Source of the DNA: Ruminococcaceae bacterium UBA6845
Lineage (GTDB): Bacteria > Bacillota > Clostridia > Oscillospirales > Acutalibacteraceae
NCBI GenBank assembly: GCA_002449395.1
Contig: DKDP01000044.1
Coordinates: forward strand, 1-11,789
DNA: 11,789 nucleotides
Direction of reading: 5' to 3'
In this document: positions 1-7,281 of the stretch, in pieces
Layout of the letters: each line of letters opens with the position of its first letter
Position numbering within the stretch: position 1 is the stretch's first letter
The notes under the pieces: model-generated
Databases searched by the model: none
What the model was told of the DNA's origin: nothing
What the model saw: only the letters and a program-made list of their open reading frames with translations
Made by a program: the position numbers and the translations under genes

Positions 1-61
1 CGGAAGGAGTTTAAGTCTGATGAGACCTTACGTTGTCGGCATTGCGTTCTGTCTCGCTCTG

Positions 62-215
62 CTCGAGCACTCCCTCAGTCACTTCGTGACAGCTCCCCCA
101 AGGAGGAGCCCATTATCTCTATCGCACCGCACTTCGCTCCCCGGAGGAGCCCACGCTCAAAGTGAGTCTTATCTGACTTTTACAAAACCCCTCAGTCAGC
201 TACCCTAAAGGGGCG
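62..215. repeat. Dispersed GC-rich hairpin repeats, left end
   Basis: This gene-free stretch is made of short inverted repeats. Visible units are GTCAC-TTC-GTGAC (78-90) followed by AGCTCCCCC and GGAGGAGCC, then a second GGAGGAGCCCACGCTCAAAG unit (143-162) leading into AAAACCCCTCAGTCA (184-198) and AAAGGGGCGCC. The 143-198 segment recurs in the same orientation at 11733-11789, so these are copies of one dispersed family. An open reading frame at 20-208 runs across it but only translates the repeat. The function is unknown; as RNA the units would form stable hairpins and might act as terminators or mRNA-stabilising structures. Bases 1-61 hold nothing I can identify. Confidence 0.7.
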
Positions 216-234
216 CCTATTAACACCTTAAAAC

Positions 235-335
235 AAATTGTTCAAGGTGCGTCGAGTTCAAGGCGACAGGCTGACGCAATACTATGTGTATTGCTAAGCC
301 TGTCAACGCCGAAATCGGCGTGCCATGGACAATTT
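235..335. repeat. 101-bp imperfect palindrome abutting the synthetase stop codon
   Basis: The element is symmetrical about base 285. The outer arms are AAATTG (235-240) and CAATTT (330-335). The inner arms are GACAGGCT (265-272) with AGCCTGTC (297-304), and GCAATAC (276-282) with GTATTGC (288-294), around a 5-base loop. The intervening arms match with scattered mismatches that would mostly be G-U pairs in RNA. It starts at the last base of the stop codon of the minus-strand synthetase gene, and the minus-strand transcript ends in a T-rich stretch (TTTGTTTT). It could therefore serve as that gene's terminator. The size and symmetry also fit a miniature inverted-repeat element, but I see no clear target-site duplication and no transposase. 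Confidence 0.7.
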
Positions 336-2605
336 TACAGCTGATTACGGATGATCTTGCCGCTGATAGTCTTAGGTAATTCATCCTTGAACACAACGAT
401 TCTCGGGTACTTGTAAGGAGCGGTGTGCTTCTTGACGTAGTTCTGAATTTCTTTCTTGAGCTCCTCGGTCGGCTCGGTGCCCTTGGTGAGGACGATAGAC
501 GCCTTAACGACCTGTCCTCTTACATCGTCGGGAGCGGCAGAAACACCGCACTCAAGAACATAAGGAAGCTCCATAATAACGTTCTCGATCTCGAACGGTC
601 CGATACGGTAGCCCGACGACTTGATAACGTCGTCGATACGGCCGACATACCAGAAGTAGCCGTCCTCATCACGCCATGCGATATCGCCTGTGTGGTAAAC
701 ACCGTCGTGCCATACCTCGTCGGTTCTTTCCTGATTCCTGTAATAACCGAGGAAGATGCCGCACGGTACTTTTTCGGAGGTGTTGACGCAGATTTCGCCT
801 GTTTCACCGATATCCGCTTCCGTTCCGTCGGGACGGAGAATTTTGATATCGTAGAGCGGCGTCGGCTTGCCCATTGAACCCGGCTTCGGAGTCATACCCG
901 TGAGGGTTGCGATTCCGAGGGTCATCTCCGTCTGACCGAAGCCCTCCATAAGCTCAAGTCCCGTAGCGTTGTAGAACTGACGGAATACCTCGGGGTTGAG
1001 AGCCTCACCTGCTGTTGTTGCGTGGCGGATGGAGGAAAGATCGTACTTGCCGAGATCCTCTTTGATCATCATTCTGTACATTGTCGGGGGTGCGCAGAAT
1101 GTTGTTATGTTATATTTCTTGAACATCGGGAGGATATCCGATGCATCGAAACGGTCGAAGTTATATACGAATACGGCACCCTCGCAGAGCCACTGTCCGT
1201 AGAGCTTGCCCCAAAGAGCCTTGCCCCAGCCTGTGTCGGAGATCGTAAGATGAAGTCCGTCCTTGCTTACGCAGTGCCAATATTTAGCTGTGATGTAATG
1301 ACCGAGCGGATATTTGTAGGAATGGGTTGCGATTTTCGGATAGCCCGTTGTGCCCGAAGTGAAGAACATAAGCATCGGGTCGTTGCCGCACGGTGCGTCA
1401 TCCTCACGTCTGTAACGTCTTGAGAACAGGCAGTATTCATTGTCAAAGTTGTGCCAGCCCTCACGCTCGCCGCCGACGATGATCTTGTTGACAAGGGTGT
1501 GCGTCTTTGCGTCTGCGATATCGACCTGATGAGCTGTGTCTCCGTCTGCCGTACAGAGGATCGACGTTACTCCTGCCGCCTCAAATCTGTACTCGAAGTC
1601 GTGATCGACAAGAAGATTCGTTGCGGGAATTGCGATTGCGCCGATCTTGTGCAGACCGAGAATTGCAAACCAGAACTGATAATGACGCTTGAGGACAAGC
1701 ATTACTCTGTCGCCCTTCTTGATGCCGAGTGACTTGAAGTAGTTCGCCGCCTGAGCCGAATGCTCCTTGACATCCTTGAATGTGAAGATGCGTTCCGTCT
1801 TGTCACGGTCAACGTGAACAAGAGCACGCTTGTCGGGAGATTTCTTTGCGATCTTATCAACAATATCAAAGGCAAAGTTAAATTCATCCTCGTGGTTGAA
1901 GTCGATCGCAACAAGGTTGCCGTTCTCGTCCTCGGTTGCGTCGATGAACTTCTCGCAAACGTAGCTGCCCTTCGCCTTGACGCCCATAACGGCTCTCTCG
2001 TGGACGATATTCTGAACGGGCTCGTCACTCGCCATAACCATTGCAAGGAAGAGACAGTCTCTGCCGTCAACGGCTATCATTCCGTGAGGCGTTGAGGAGT
2101 TATAATAGATACTGTCGCCCTCGTGAAGAACCTCTTCGTGGTTGCCGACTCTTACTCTCAGCGTACCGCTGACAACAAGGTCAAATTCTTGACCGCTGTG
2201 GGTCGTGGTGTGGATCGGTTTATTTTCAAGCTCCGCGTCATACTCGTATCTAACCCAGTACGGCTCGGAGAGCTTATCTCTGAATTTCGGAGCAAGGTTC
2301 TGAATCTCGATTCCGTTCTCGCTTGCGGTAACCTGACCCTTGCCCTTTCTTGTAACGGTATATGATGAAAGTACGGCGCTGTGACCTTCAAGAAGATCCG
2401 TAATGCCGATGTCAAAAGCAAGCGCACACTTGTGAATAAATGTGAACGGGAGATCAACCGTTCCGCTCTCATAAAGTCTGTAAGTTTCAACAGAGACCTC
2501 GGTCTTTTCCGCCATCTGTTCAACGGTAAAAGCGCATATGTCTCTCATTTCGTGGATACGTTCCGCCACTTCATAAAGCTGGTTTGTTTCTGTTTGATTT
2601 GACAT
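335..2605 (-). CDS. XRE-HTH / cupin / acyl-CoA synthetase (AMP-forming) fusion
   Basis: This 756-residue protein has three parts. Residues about 10-72 form an XRE-type helix-turn-helix (core TVEQMAEKTEVSVETYRLYE). Residues about 110-195 are a cupin barrel with candidate metal ligands H132, H136, E140 and H174. Residues about 240-756 are an ANL-family acyl-CoA synthetase with P-loop FTSGTTGYPK (415-424), FGQTE (556-560), HTGD (638-641), hinge GRIDDVIKSSGYRI (655-668) and catalytic Lys750 near the C terminus. It should make acyl-CoA from an acid, ATP and CoA in the cytoplasm. The SDTGWGKALWGKLYGQW block (456-472) resembles medium-chain (ACSM/Macs-type) synthetases rather than acetyl-CoA synthetase. 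The ATG start has GGAGG eight to nine bases upstream. The gene follows a T-box leader with a probable Ile specifier, which suggests 2-methylbutyrate or a similar acid as substrate (inference). The first 200 residues look like a complete stand-alone XRE-cupin regulator fused to the enzyme. Confidence 0.9.
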   Translation of the reverse strand: MSNQTETNQLYEVAERIHEMRDICAFTVEQMAEKTEVSVETYRLYESGTVDLPFTFIHKCALAFDIGITDLLEGHSAVLSSYTVTRKGKGQVTASENGIEIQNLAPKFRDKLSEPYWVRYEYDAELENKPIHTTTHSGQEFDLVVSGTLRVRVGNHEEVLHEGDSIYYNSSTPHGMIAVDGRDCLFLAMVMASDEPVQNIVHERAVMGVKAKGSYVCEKFIDATEDENGNLVAIDFNHEDEFNFAFDIVDKIAKKSPDKRALVHVDRDKTERIFTFKDVKEHSAQAANYFKSLGIKKGDRVMLVLKRHYQFWFAILGLHKIGAIAIPATNLLVDHDFEYRFEAAGVTSILCTADGDTAHQVDIADAKTHTLVNKIIVGGEREGWHNFDNEYCLFSRRYRREDDAPCGNDPMLMFFTSGTTGYPKIATHSYKYPLGHYITAKYWHCVSKDGLHLTISDTGWGKALWGKLYGQWLCEGAVFVYNFDRFDASDILPMFKKYNITTFCAPPTMYRMMIKEDLGKYDLSSIRHATTAGEALNPEVFRQFYNATGLELMEGFGQTEMTLGIATLTGMTPKPGSMGKPTPLYDIKILRPDGTEADIGETGEICVNTSEKVPCGIFLGYYRNQERTDEVWHDGVYHTGDIAWRDEDGYFWYVGRIDDVIKSSGYRIGPFEIENVIMELPYVLECGVSAAPDDVRGQVVKASIVLTKGTEPTEELKKEIQNYVKKHTAPYKYPRIVVFKDELPKTISGKIIRNQL

Positions 2606-2639
2606 AATTTTTACCTCCGTAATGTACCGAGCACCGATT

Positions 2640-2943
2640 TCGGATAAAACAAAAAATCCGTCTCAAAGCCTTTTAAGAACTTTGAGACGGATTATATATC
2701 CGCGGTACCACTCAAATTGCGATCTGCTATTGCTTCTCGCCACTCTGCAGGATCTGACAATCCCTCAACACTCACGTAGTTGTCACGGGAGAAACTACTG
2801 TTGTTTCATCTCTCCGGCTCGGAAGTGATGGGTTTTACTTTCATCTCGCTATCGGCTCGCACCAACCGCCGACTCTCTGAAAGGATCCGAACGTAACCGT
2901 CTTCGTCACAGCCTTTGTTTCAACAGGTTATTTGTACCTGTTG
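2640..2943 (-). ncRNA. T-box riboswitch leader, probable Ile specifier (ATC)
   Basis: Read on the minus strand, the leader shows the Stem I signature AGAGAGTCGGCGGTTGGTGC just downstream of 2880, then the pairing strand GCCGAT. The specifier region CATCACTTCCGAGCC follows, with ATC at 2829-2827. The conserved T-box sequence AATTTGAGTGGTACCGCGG lies at 2718-2700, and an intrinsic terminator follows. The UGGU bulge predicts a tRNA with discriminator base A, which suits tRNA-Ile. I called the specifier by aligning this leader with the second T-box in the window through the shared TCCGAGC; both triplets fall four bases before it. Uncharged tRNA should favour the antiterminator and switch on the acyl-CoA synthetase about 40 bases downstream. 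T-box identity is firm; the Ile assignment is moderate. Confidence 0.9.
2645..2693 (-). terminator. T-box regulatory terminator (Ile leader)
   Basis: Perfect 14-bp arms (AATCCGTCTCAAAG, 2655-2668, and its complement, 2680-2693) flank an 11-base loop. On the minus strand a run of six T then G and TTTT follows (2656-2645). It lies directly after the T-box sequence, as required for the terminator/antiterminator switch. Confidence 0.92.
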
Positions 2944-2949
2944 CGGTAC

Positions 2950-2978
2950 ATTATAAGACAGTTTTCTTGATTTTTCAA
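2950..2978 (-). promoter_or_regulatory. Sigma-A promoter of the Ile-type T-box transcript
   Basis: On the minus strand, TTGAAA (2978-2973) and TATAAT (2955-2950) are separated by exactly 17 bases. Transcription would start near 2943, just before Stem I of the T-box. The -35 box overlaps a small inverted repeat (CTTGA/TCAAG, 2967-2980). Confidence 0.8.
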
Positions 2979-2986
2979 GGGATTAT

Positions 2987-3014
2987 TTGTAATGTTGACA
3001 TTACAATATGTAAT
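2987..3014. promoter_or_regulatory. Candidate operator upstream of the Ile T-box promoter
   Basis: TTGTAATGTTGACATTACAA (2987-3006) is a palindrome with perfect 9-bp arms, followed one base later by a third half-site, ATGTAAT (3008-3014). It lies between the stop codon of the upstream gene and the -35 box, 8 bases from the latter. The same three-half-site arrangement at the same distance precedes the other T-box promoter at 7282-7309. A dimeric DNA-binding protein is the simplest reader; which one is unknown. Confidence 0.6.
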
Positions 3015-3015
3015 A

Positions 3016-5514
3016 TTAAGCAGTTACAACGGAATCAGCCTTTTGAAGTCCGTATTTCTTGATTGCGTCCTCACGCATCTTGTATTTAAGAATCTTACCC
3101 GCAACATTCATCGGGAACTCTTTTACAAAGTCGATATACTTCGGAACCTTGTGCTTAGCCATATGCGACAGCACATAGTCCTTCATCTCCTGCTCGGTCA
3201 TGGTCTCGCCCTCCTTGAGGATAATGCAAGCCATAATCTCCTCGCCGAGTCCCTCATCGGGAACGCCGATTACCTGAACATCCTTGACCTTGGGATGAGT
3301 GTAAATAAACTCCTCGATCTCCTTGGGGTAAATGTTCTCGCCGCCGCGGATGATCATATCCTTAAGTCTGCCCGTGATCCTGAAGTTGCCCTCGGGAGTG
3401 CGGCAGGCAAGGTCGCCCGTGTGGAGCCATCCGTCCTTATCAATCGCATTTGCGGTCGCTTTCGGCATCTTGTAATAGCCCTTCATAATGTTGTATCCAC
3501 GGGCAACAAACTCACCCGTTATATTATCGGGACACTCAAGTCCCGTCTCGGGATCAACGATTTTACATTCAATCTTCGGAAGCGGGTGTCCGACCGTCGC
3601 AACACGATCCTCCAAAGGATCATCCGTACTGCTCATTGTGCAGCCGGGAGAGGATTCCGTCTGACCGTAAACGATTGTGATCTCGGTCATATGCATTTTG
3701 TCAACGACCTCACGCATCTTTGAAATCGGGCACGGAGAGCCTGCCATAATTCCCGTTCTCATATATGAAAAATCGGTCTTTTCAAAGTCGGGATGCTGAA
3801 GCATTGCGATGAACATTGTCGGAACGCCGTGGAAAGCGGTGATACGCTCGGAATTGATACAGGCAAGCGAGGATTTCGGCGAGAAATAAGGCAGAGGAAG
3901 CGCCGTTCCGCCGTGGGTCATAATCGCCGTCATCGCAAGAACCATACCGAAGCAGTGGAACATCGGAACGTGGATCATCATTCTGTCCGCTGTTGAAAGA
4001 TCCATTCGGTCGCCGATACACTTGCCGTTGTTTACAACATTGTAGTGAGTCAGCATAACTCCCTTTGGGAAGCCCGTTGTGCCCGAGGTGTACTGCATAT
4101 TGCAGACATCGTCCTTTCTGACGAGCGAAGCCATTCTGTAAACTTCCTCAACGGGAACCTCGCCCGACTTGTCAACCGCCTGCTCCCACGTCATACAGCC
4201 CTGCTGCTCATAGCCGACAGTAACGATATTTCTCAGGAAAGGAAGTCTCTTTGCGTGGAGCTTTTCGCCGCTCTTGGTGTTCTCCAGCTCGGGGCAAAGC
4301 TCAGCCATAATCTCATCATAGTGCGAATCTCTGTAACCCTTTATCATTATAAGCGTATGAGTATCGGACTGTCTGAGCAGATACTCCGCCTCGTGAATCT
4401 TATACGCCGTATTCATCGTGACAAGAACCGCACCGATCTTGGTCGTAGCCCAGAATGAGATGTACCACTGCGGCACATTTGTTGCCCATACTGCGACGTG
4501 CGAACCCGCCTTTACGCCCATTGCGATAAGCGCTCTTGCGAATGTATCAACGTCGTCACGGAACTGGGAATAGGTTCTTGTGTAATCGAGCGTTGTGTAT
4601 TTGAATGCAAGCTGATCGGGGAACTCCTCAACCATTCTGTCAAGAACCTGCGGAAATGTCTCCTCGATAAGCTCCTCTTTTTTCCAAACAAATTTACCCG
4701 TGTGGGTTTTATTATAGTAATATTTTTTCTTCTTTGAATCATCCTCAACGGTTTCCATAAAGCTCTCGTAATGGGTCAGAATGATTTCAAGATCGTCGAT
4801 TGATGCGAACCACTCGGGATTCCATTCGATCGCCACGAAGCCGTTGTAGTTAATTGAACCGAGGGCGTTCATCATTTCCTTGATCTGCATTGTGCCCTCG
4901 CCGATGAGAGTATGCTCCCCTGCCTTTGCGGCGTCGGTCAGATGAACGAGCTTTACGTATGCGCCGAGGTTGGTTATCGTCTTTTCCGAATCCTCACCGC
5001 CGACGAAGTATGTTTCGTACATATTCCAGTCCGCACCGATAAAGTCGCTTGCGAAGTGGTTCATCAGGTCGCAAAGCCTTGTCGTGTCGGCAAAAATGCC
5101 CCTTGTTTCAACAAGGACGATAACATTATGCTTTTCGCCCTCTGCGATCGCTTTGCCGATAAAGTCAATCGCCTTGTCATAGGCGTCGTCTCCGCCGTCA
5201 ACGTGGAGCTTGACATACGGAACATTGACATTGCTTGCAACCGTAATTGCGGAATTTATCTTCTCGGCGTTCTCCTCCGAATTGTCGGCGGCATTGCAGT
5301 TGGAATCAATGCAGACGATGCTCTTTTTTGAATTGATGAGCTTTCTCTTTGTCACGGACGCCATATCGGGATTGAACGGTGAGGTTCTGCCCGAGAACAT
5401 TGGATCTCTGAAATCGTGAATTTCAATTCCGCCGTATTTCAGCTCCTCCGCCGTCTTGAGAAAGTCGTCAAAGCTCTTATTTTTATGAAATCTTGTAGAA
5501 AAAGCTAATTTCAC
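3016..5514 (-). CDS. TIM-barrel (xylose-isomerase-like) / acyl-CoA synthetase fusion
   Basis: This 832-residue protein joins two enzyme folds. Residues 1 to about 255 look like an AP-endonuclease-2/sugar-phosphate isomerase-epimerase TIM barrel. It has plausible metal ligands E136 (VET), D162 (GADWN), H191 (LVHLTD) and E230 (AIEW). After a lysine- and tyrosine-rich linker (about 258-275), an ANL acyl-CoA synthetase runs to the end. Its motifs are P-loop YTSGTTGFPKG (475-485), YGQTE (616-620), HTGD (698-701), hinge GRLKDMIIRGGENIYP (715-730) and catalytic Lys807. The synthetase half resembles medium/long-chain fatty-acyl-CoA ligases. The start is GTG; GGAGGG sits inside the last codons of the upstream LeuA-like gene, with only two bases between the genes. 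Translational coupling is therefore likely, and the gene should share the Leu-type T-box. Both halves keep their key residues. The barrel's substrate and the acyl substrate cannot be read from the sequence. Confidence 0.88.
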   Translation of the reverse strand: MKLAFSTRFHKNKSFDDFLKTAEELKYGGIEIHDFRDPMFSGRTSPFNPDMASVTKRKLINSKKSIVCIDSNCNAADNSEENAEKINSAITVASNVNVPYVKLHVDGGDDAYDKAIDFIGKAIAEGEKHNVIVLVETRGIFADTTRLCDLMNHFASDFIGADWNMYETYFVGGEDSEKTITNLGAYVKLVHLTDAAKAGEHTLIGEGTMQIKEMMNALGSINYNGFVAIEWNPEWFASIDDLEIILTHYESFMETVEDDSKKKKYYYNKTHTGKFVWKKEELIEETFPQVLDRMVEEFPDQLAFKYTTLDYTRTYSQFRDDVDTFARALIAMGVKAGSHVAVWATNVPQWYISFWATTKIGAVLVTMNTAYKIHEAEYLLRQSDTHTLIMIKGYRDSHYDEIMAELCPELENTKSGEKLHAKRLPFLRNIVTVGYEQQGCMTWEQAVDKSGEVPVEEVYRMASLVRKDDVCNMQYTSGTTGFPKGVMLTHYNVVNNGKCIGDRMDLSTADRMMIHVPMFHCFGMVLAMTAIMTHGGTALPLPYFSPKSSLACINSERITAFHGVPTMFIAMLQHPDFEKTDFSYMRTGIMAGSPCPISKMREVVDKMHMTEITIVYGQTESSPGCTMSSTDDPLEDRVATVGHPLPKIECKIVDPETGLECPDNITGEFVARGYNIMKGYYKMPKATANAIDKDGWLHTGDLACRTPEGNFRITGRLKDMIIRGGENIYPKEIEEFIYTHPKVKDVQVIGVPDEGLGEEIMACIILKEGETMTEQEMKDYVLSHMAKHKVPKYIDFVKEFPMNVAGKILKYKMREDAIKKYGLQKADSVVTA

Positions 5515-5516
5515 AA

Positions 5517-6932
5517 TTAACCCTCCTCATAAGCGATCTTATTCAATGCGCTGACGTATGCACGGATACTTGCGCCGATGATATCTGTTGAAATGCCTGT
5601 GCCGGAATAGAGCTTTCCGGTCGAGCTTCTGAGCTTAACGAGGGCGTGACCCATAGCCTCACGTCCCTCCGTAACCGCCTTGATCTGGAAATCATCCAGC
5701 TCGTAGTGGTGACCGATTATCTGCTCGATTGCGAGGAATGCGGCGTCAATCGGACCGTCGCCGACGCTCACACCGCTGATCTCCGCACCGTCCTTGATGA
5801 GCTTAATGTTTGCCGTTGCCGTGATAATGTTGCCGCTGTTGATAACGTAGCTGTCGATTGAATAGATTGACGGAACCTGCAAAGCCGAGGAAGCGATGAT
5901 AGCCTCAAGCTCCTTTGTGCCGACGAAGTCCTTCTTGACAGCAACACGCTTGAATGCCTCGTAAACATTTGCGTTATCCTCGGGAGAGAGGTCGTAGCCG
6001 ATCTTCTTAACCGCCTTGATAACGGTTGCGATTGTGTCGTTTCTGTCAAGAGTGAGGGTCTCGCTGTCCTCGTTTACGCCCGTTTCAAACGGTGTGTTCT
6101 CGCTCTTGGAGGTGTTGAGCATTCTCTTGATCTGACCCGTTACACGCTGAATCTCGGTCGTTCTGATCTTGCTTGAGACCTTGATCGAGTCGCCTCTGAG
6201 GCTGAATATCTTCATTATATTCTCAACCGTCGGGAAGTTGAAGTTATCTGCCGTAATCTTAACCTGTGATGCGCCTGCCTCAATTGCGGCGAAAGCGGAG
6301 GCTGTTGCCATATTCATCGAATTGACAACCTCAACACCGAGCGTAACATCCTTAACGGACGGAACGTTTTCAATGATATCGGCAATGAATTTACCGAACT
6401 CCGACGGAAACATTGTGCCCTCGGAATCGCAGACGGTTACTCTTGTTGCGCCCGCCTTGATTGCCTCATCAATCGCCTGATAAAGAAATGCGCTCTCGCC
6501 TCTGACGGCGTCCTCGGCGCAAAATTCAACGTTTTCCGAATATTTCTTACACTCGGCAACAAGCTGACTTACCATACCCATAACAACGGGAGGCTTCTTA
6601 CCGCACTTGAACTCCATCTGAACCGCCGACATCGGAAGCGAAACCTTGAGCGACGATTTCTTTGCGCCCTTAACGCAGTTATATGCGGTCTCAACGCCTG
6701 CGGCATCGTATCCGACATCAGCGCAAATCTCCGAATGCTTCATAAGCGAAGCAATTGTTTTTATAAGCAAAACATCTGTCGATGTATTTTTAATCTGCGG
6801 CATCTCGATAATATCGCAGTGCAGCTTGTCCATCTGCTTTGCGATCTCGATCTTCTCCTTAAAGCTCAGGGAGTGATTGGCTGACGACGCACATTCTCTG
6901 AGCGTCACATCGGATAAAATAACCTTTCTCAT
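5517..6932 (-). CDS. LeuA-like (HMGL-family) protein with degenerate metal site
   Basis: At 471 residues this resembles 2-isopropylmalate/citramalate synthases. It has an HMGL-like TIM barrel (about 1-270), a linker, and a C-terminal LeuA-type dimerisation/allosteric domain (about 350-470) with GDGPIDAAFLAI (391-402) and STDIIGASIRAYVSALNKI. Key catalytic residues differ from the family. The usual DTTLRDGEQ is DVTLRECAS (8-16), so the metal Asp is Glu13. The usual HCHND metal motif aligns with EVVNS (201-205), losing both histidines. The NGIGERAGN-type loop is replaced by ADNFNFPTVEN (228-238). VEFCAEDAVR (135-144), including the Glu-Asp pair, is kept. It may be a non-catalytic leucine-binding paralogue or carry a changed activity; normal LeuA activity seems unlikely. 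The ATG start has AAGGAG eight bases upstream. It is the first gene after a T-box with a probable Leu specifier, which fits a leucine role. Confidence 0.85.
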   Translation of the reverse strand: MRKVILSDVTLRECASSANHSLSFKEKIEIAKQMDKLHCDIIEMPQIKNTSTDVLLIKTIASLMKHSEICADVGYDAAGVETAYNCVKGAKKSSLKVSLPMSAVQMEFKCGKKPPVVMGMVSQLVAECKKYSENVEFCAEDAVRGESAFLYQAIDEAIKAGATRVTVCDSEGTMFPSEFGKFIADIIENVPSVKDVTLGVEVVNSMNMATASAFAAIEAGASQVKITADNFNFPTVENIMKIFSLRGDSIKVSSKIRTTEIQRVTGQIKRMLNTSKSENTPFETGVNEDSETLTLDRNDTIATVIKAVKKIGYDLSPEDNANVYEAFKRVAVKKDFVGTKELEAIIASSALQVPSIYSIDSYVINSGNIITATANIKLIKDGAEISGVSVGDGPIDAAFLAIEQIIGHHYELDDFQIKAVTEGREAMGHALVKLRSSTGKLYSGTGISTDIIGASIRAYVSALNKIAYEEG

Positions 6933-6960
6933 AACGATTCTCCTTTTCTGTTAGCGGTTA

Positions 6961-7001
6961 TAAAAAACACAAAGTCCCGGAAGTATTAAAACTTCCGGGA
7001 C
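6961..7001 (-). terminator. T-box regulatory terminator (Leu leader)
   Basis: Perfect 11-bp arms, GTCCCGGAAGT (6974-6984) and ACTTCCGGGAC (6991-7001), enclose a 6-base loop. On the minus strand TTTGTGTTTTTT follows. It immediately follows the T-box antiterminator sequence. Confidence 0.92.
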
Positions 7002-7238
7002 GATAAAACTTGTTTACCGCGGTACCACCCGCATTGTCTTTAAAAGACCTCTTCGGATTCTGACAAATCCTAAGCTGTGATAACGGTGCTTGCCGTAGCT
7101 CCTTATACAGTAATAACGGTTGGGGAGCTCTGCTCGGATACGAGACAGCAATTAAATTTCCATATCGGCTCACACCGTCCGCCGACTCTCTGAAATAAGA
7201 AATAAAACGCTTAATATCTTCAACGCATTTCAAATATT
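6961..7238 (-). ncRNA. T-box riboswitch leader, probable Leu specifier (CTC)
   Basis: On the minus strand, Stem I shows AGAGAGTCGGCGGACGGTGT followed by GAGCCGAT. Next comes the specifier region, TGCTGTCTCGTATCCGAGC, with CTC at 7144-7142. The T-box sequence AATGCGGGTGGTACCGCGG lies at 7035-7017, and an intrinsic terminator follows. UGGU predicts a discriminator A, compatible with tRNA-Leu. CTC is a common leucine specifier and matches the LeuA-like first gene; the nearby CTG would also read as Leu. The start codon lies about 28 bases past the terminator. A 91-codon open frame across this leader (7233-6958) is not a gene. Confidence 0.92.
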
Positions 7239-7244
7239 GCAGTT

Positions 7245-7273
7245 ATTATAGTAGACTTTTGTCGATTTGTAAA
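7245..7273 (-). promoter_or_regulatory. Sigma-A promoter of the Leu-type T-box operon
   Basis: On the minus strand, TTTACA (7273-7268) and a perfect TATAAT (7250-7245) are separated by 17 bases. The transcript would begin near 7238 and read the T-box leader, the LeuA-like gene and the TIM-barrel synthetase. Confidence 0.82.
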
Positions 7274-7281
7274 CTGACAAG

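Noticed and set aside
20..208. 62-codon open frame on the plus strand
   Set aside because: It runs through dispersed repeats, has a low-complexity Ser/Pro/Leu-rich product and shows no domain; no sign of a real gene.
6958..7233. 91-codon minus-strand open frame upstream of the LeuA-like gene
   Set aside because: It lies entirely within the T-box leader, and its product is a translation of the Stem I, T-box and terminator sequences.
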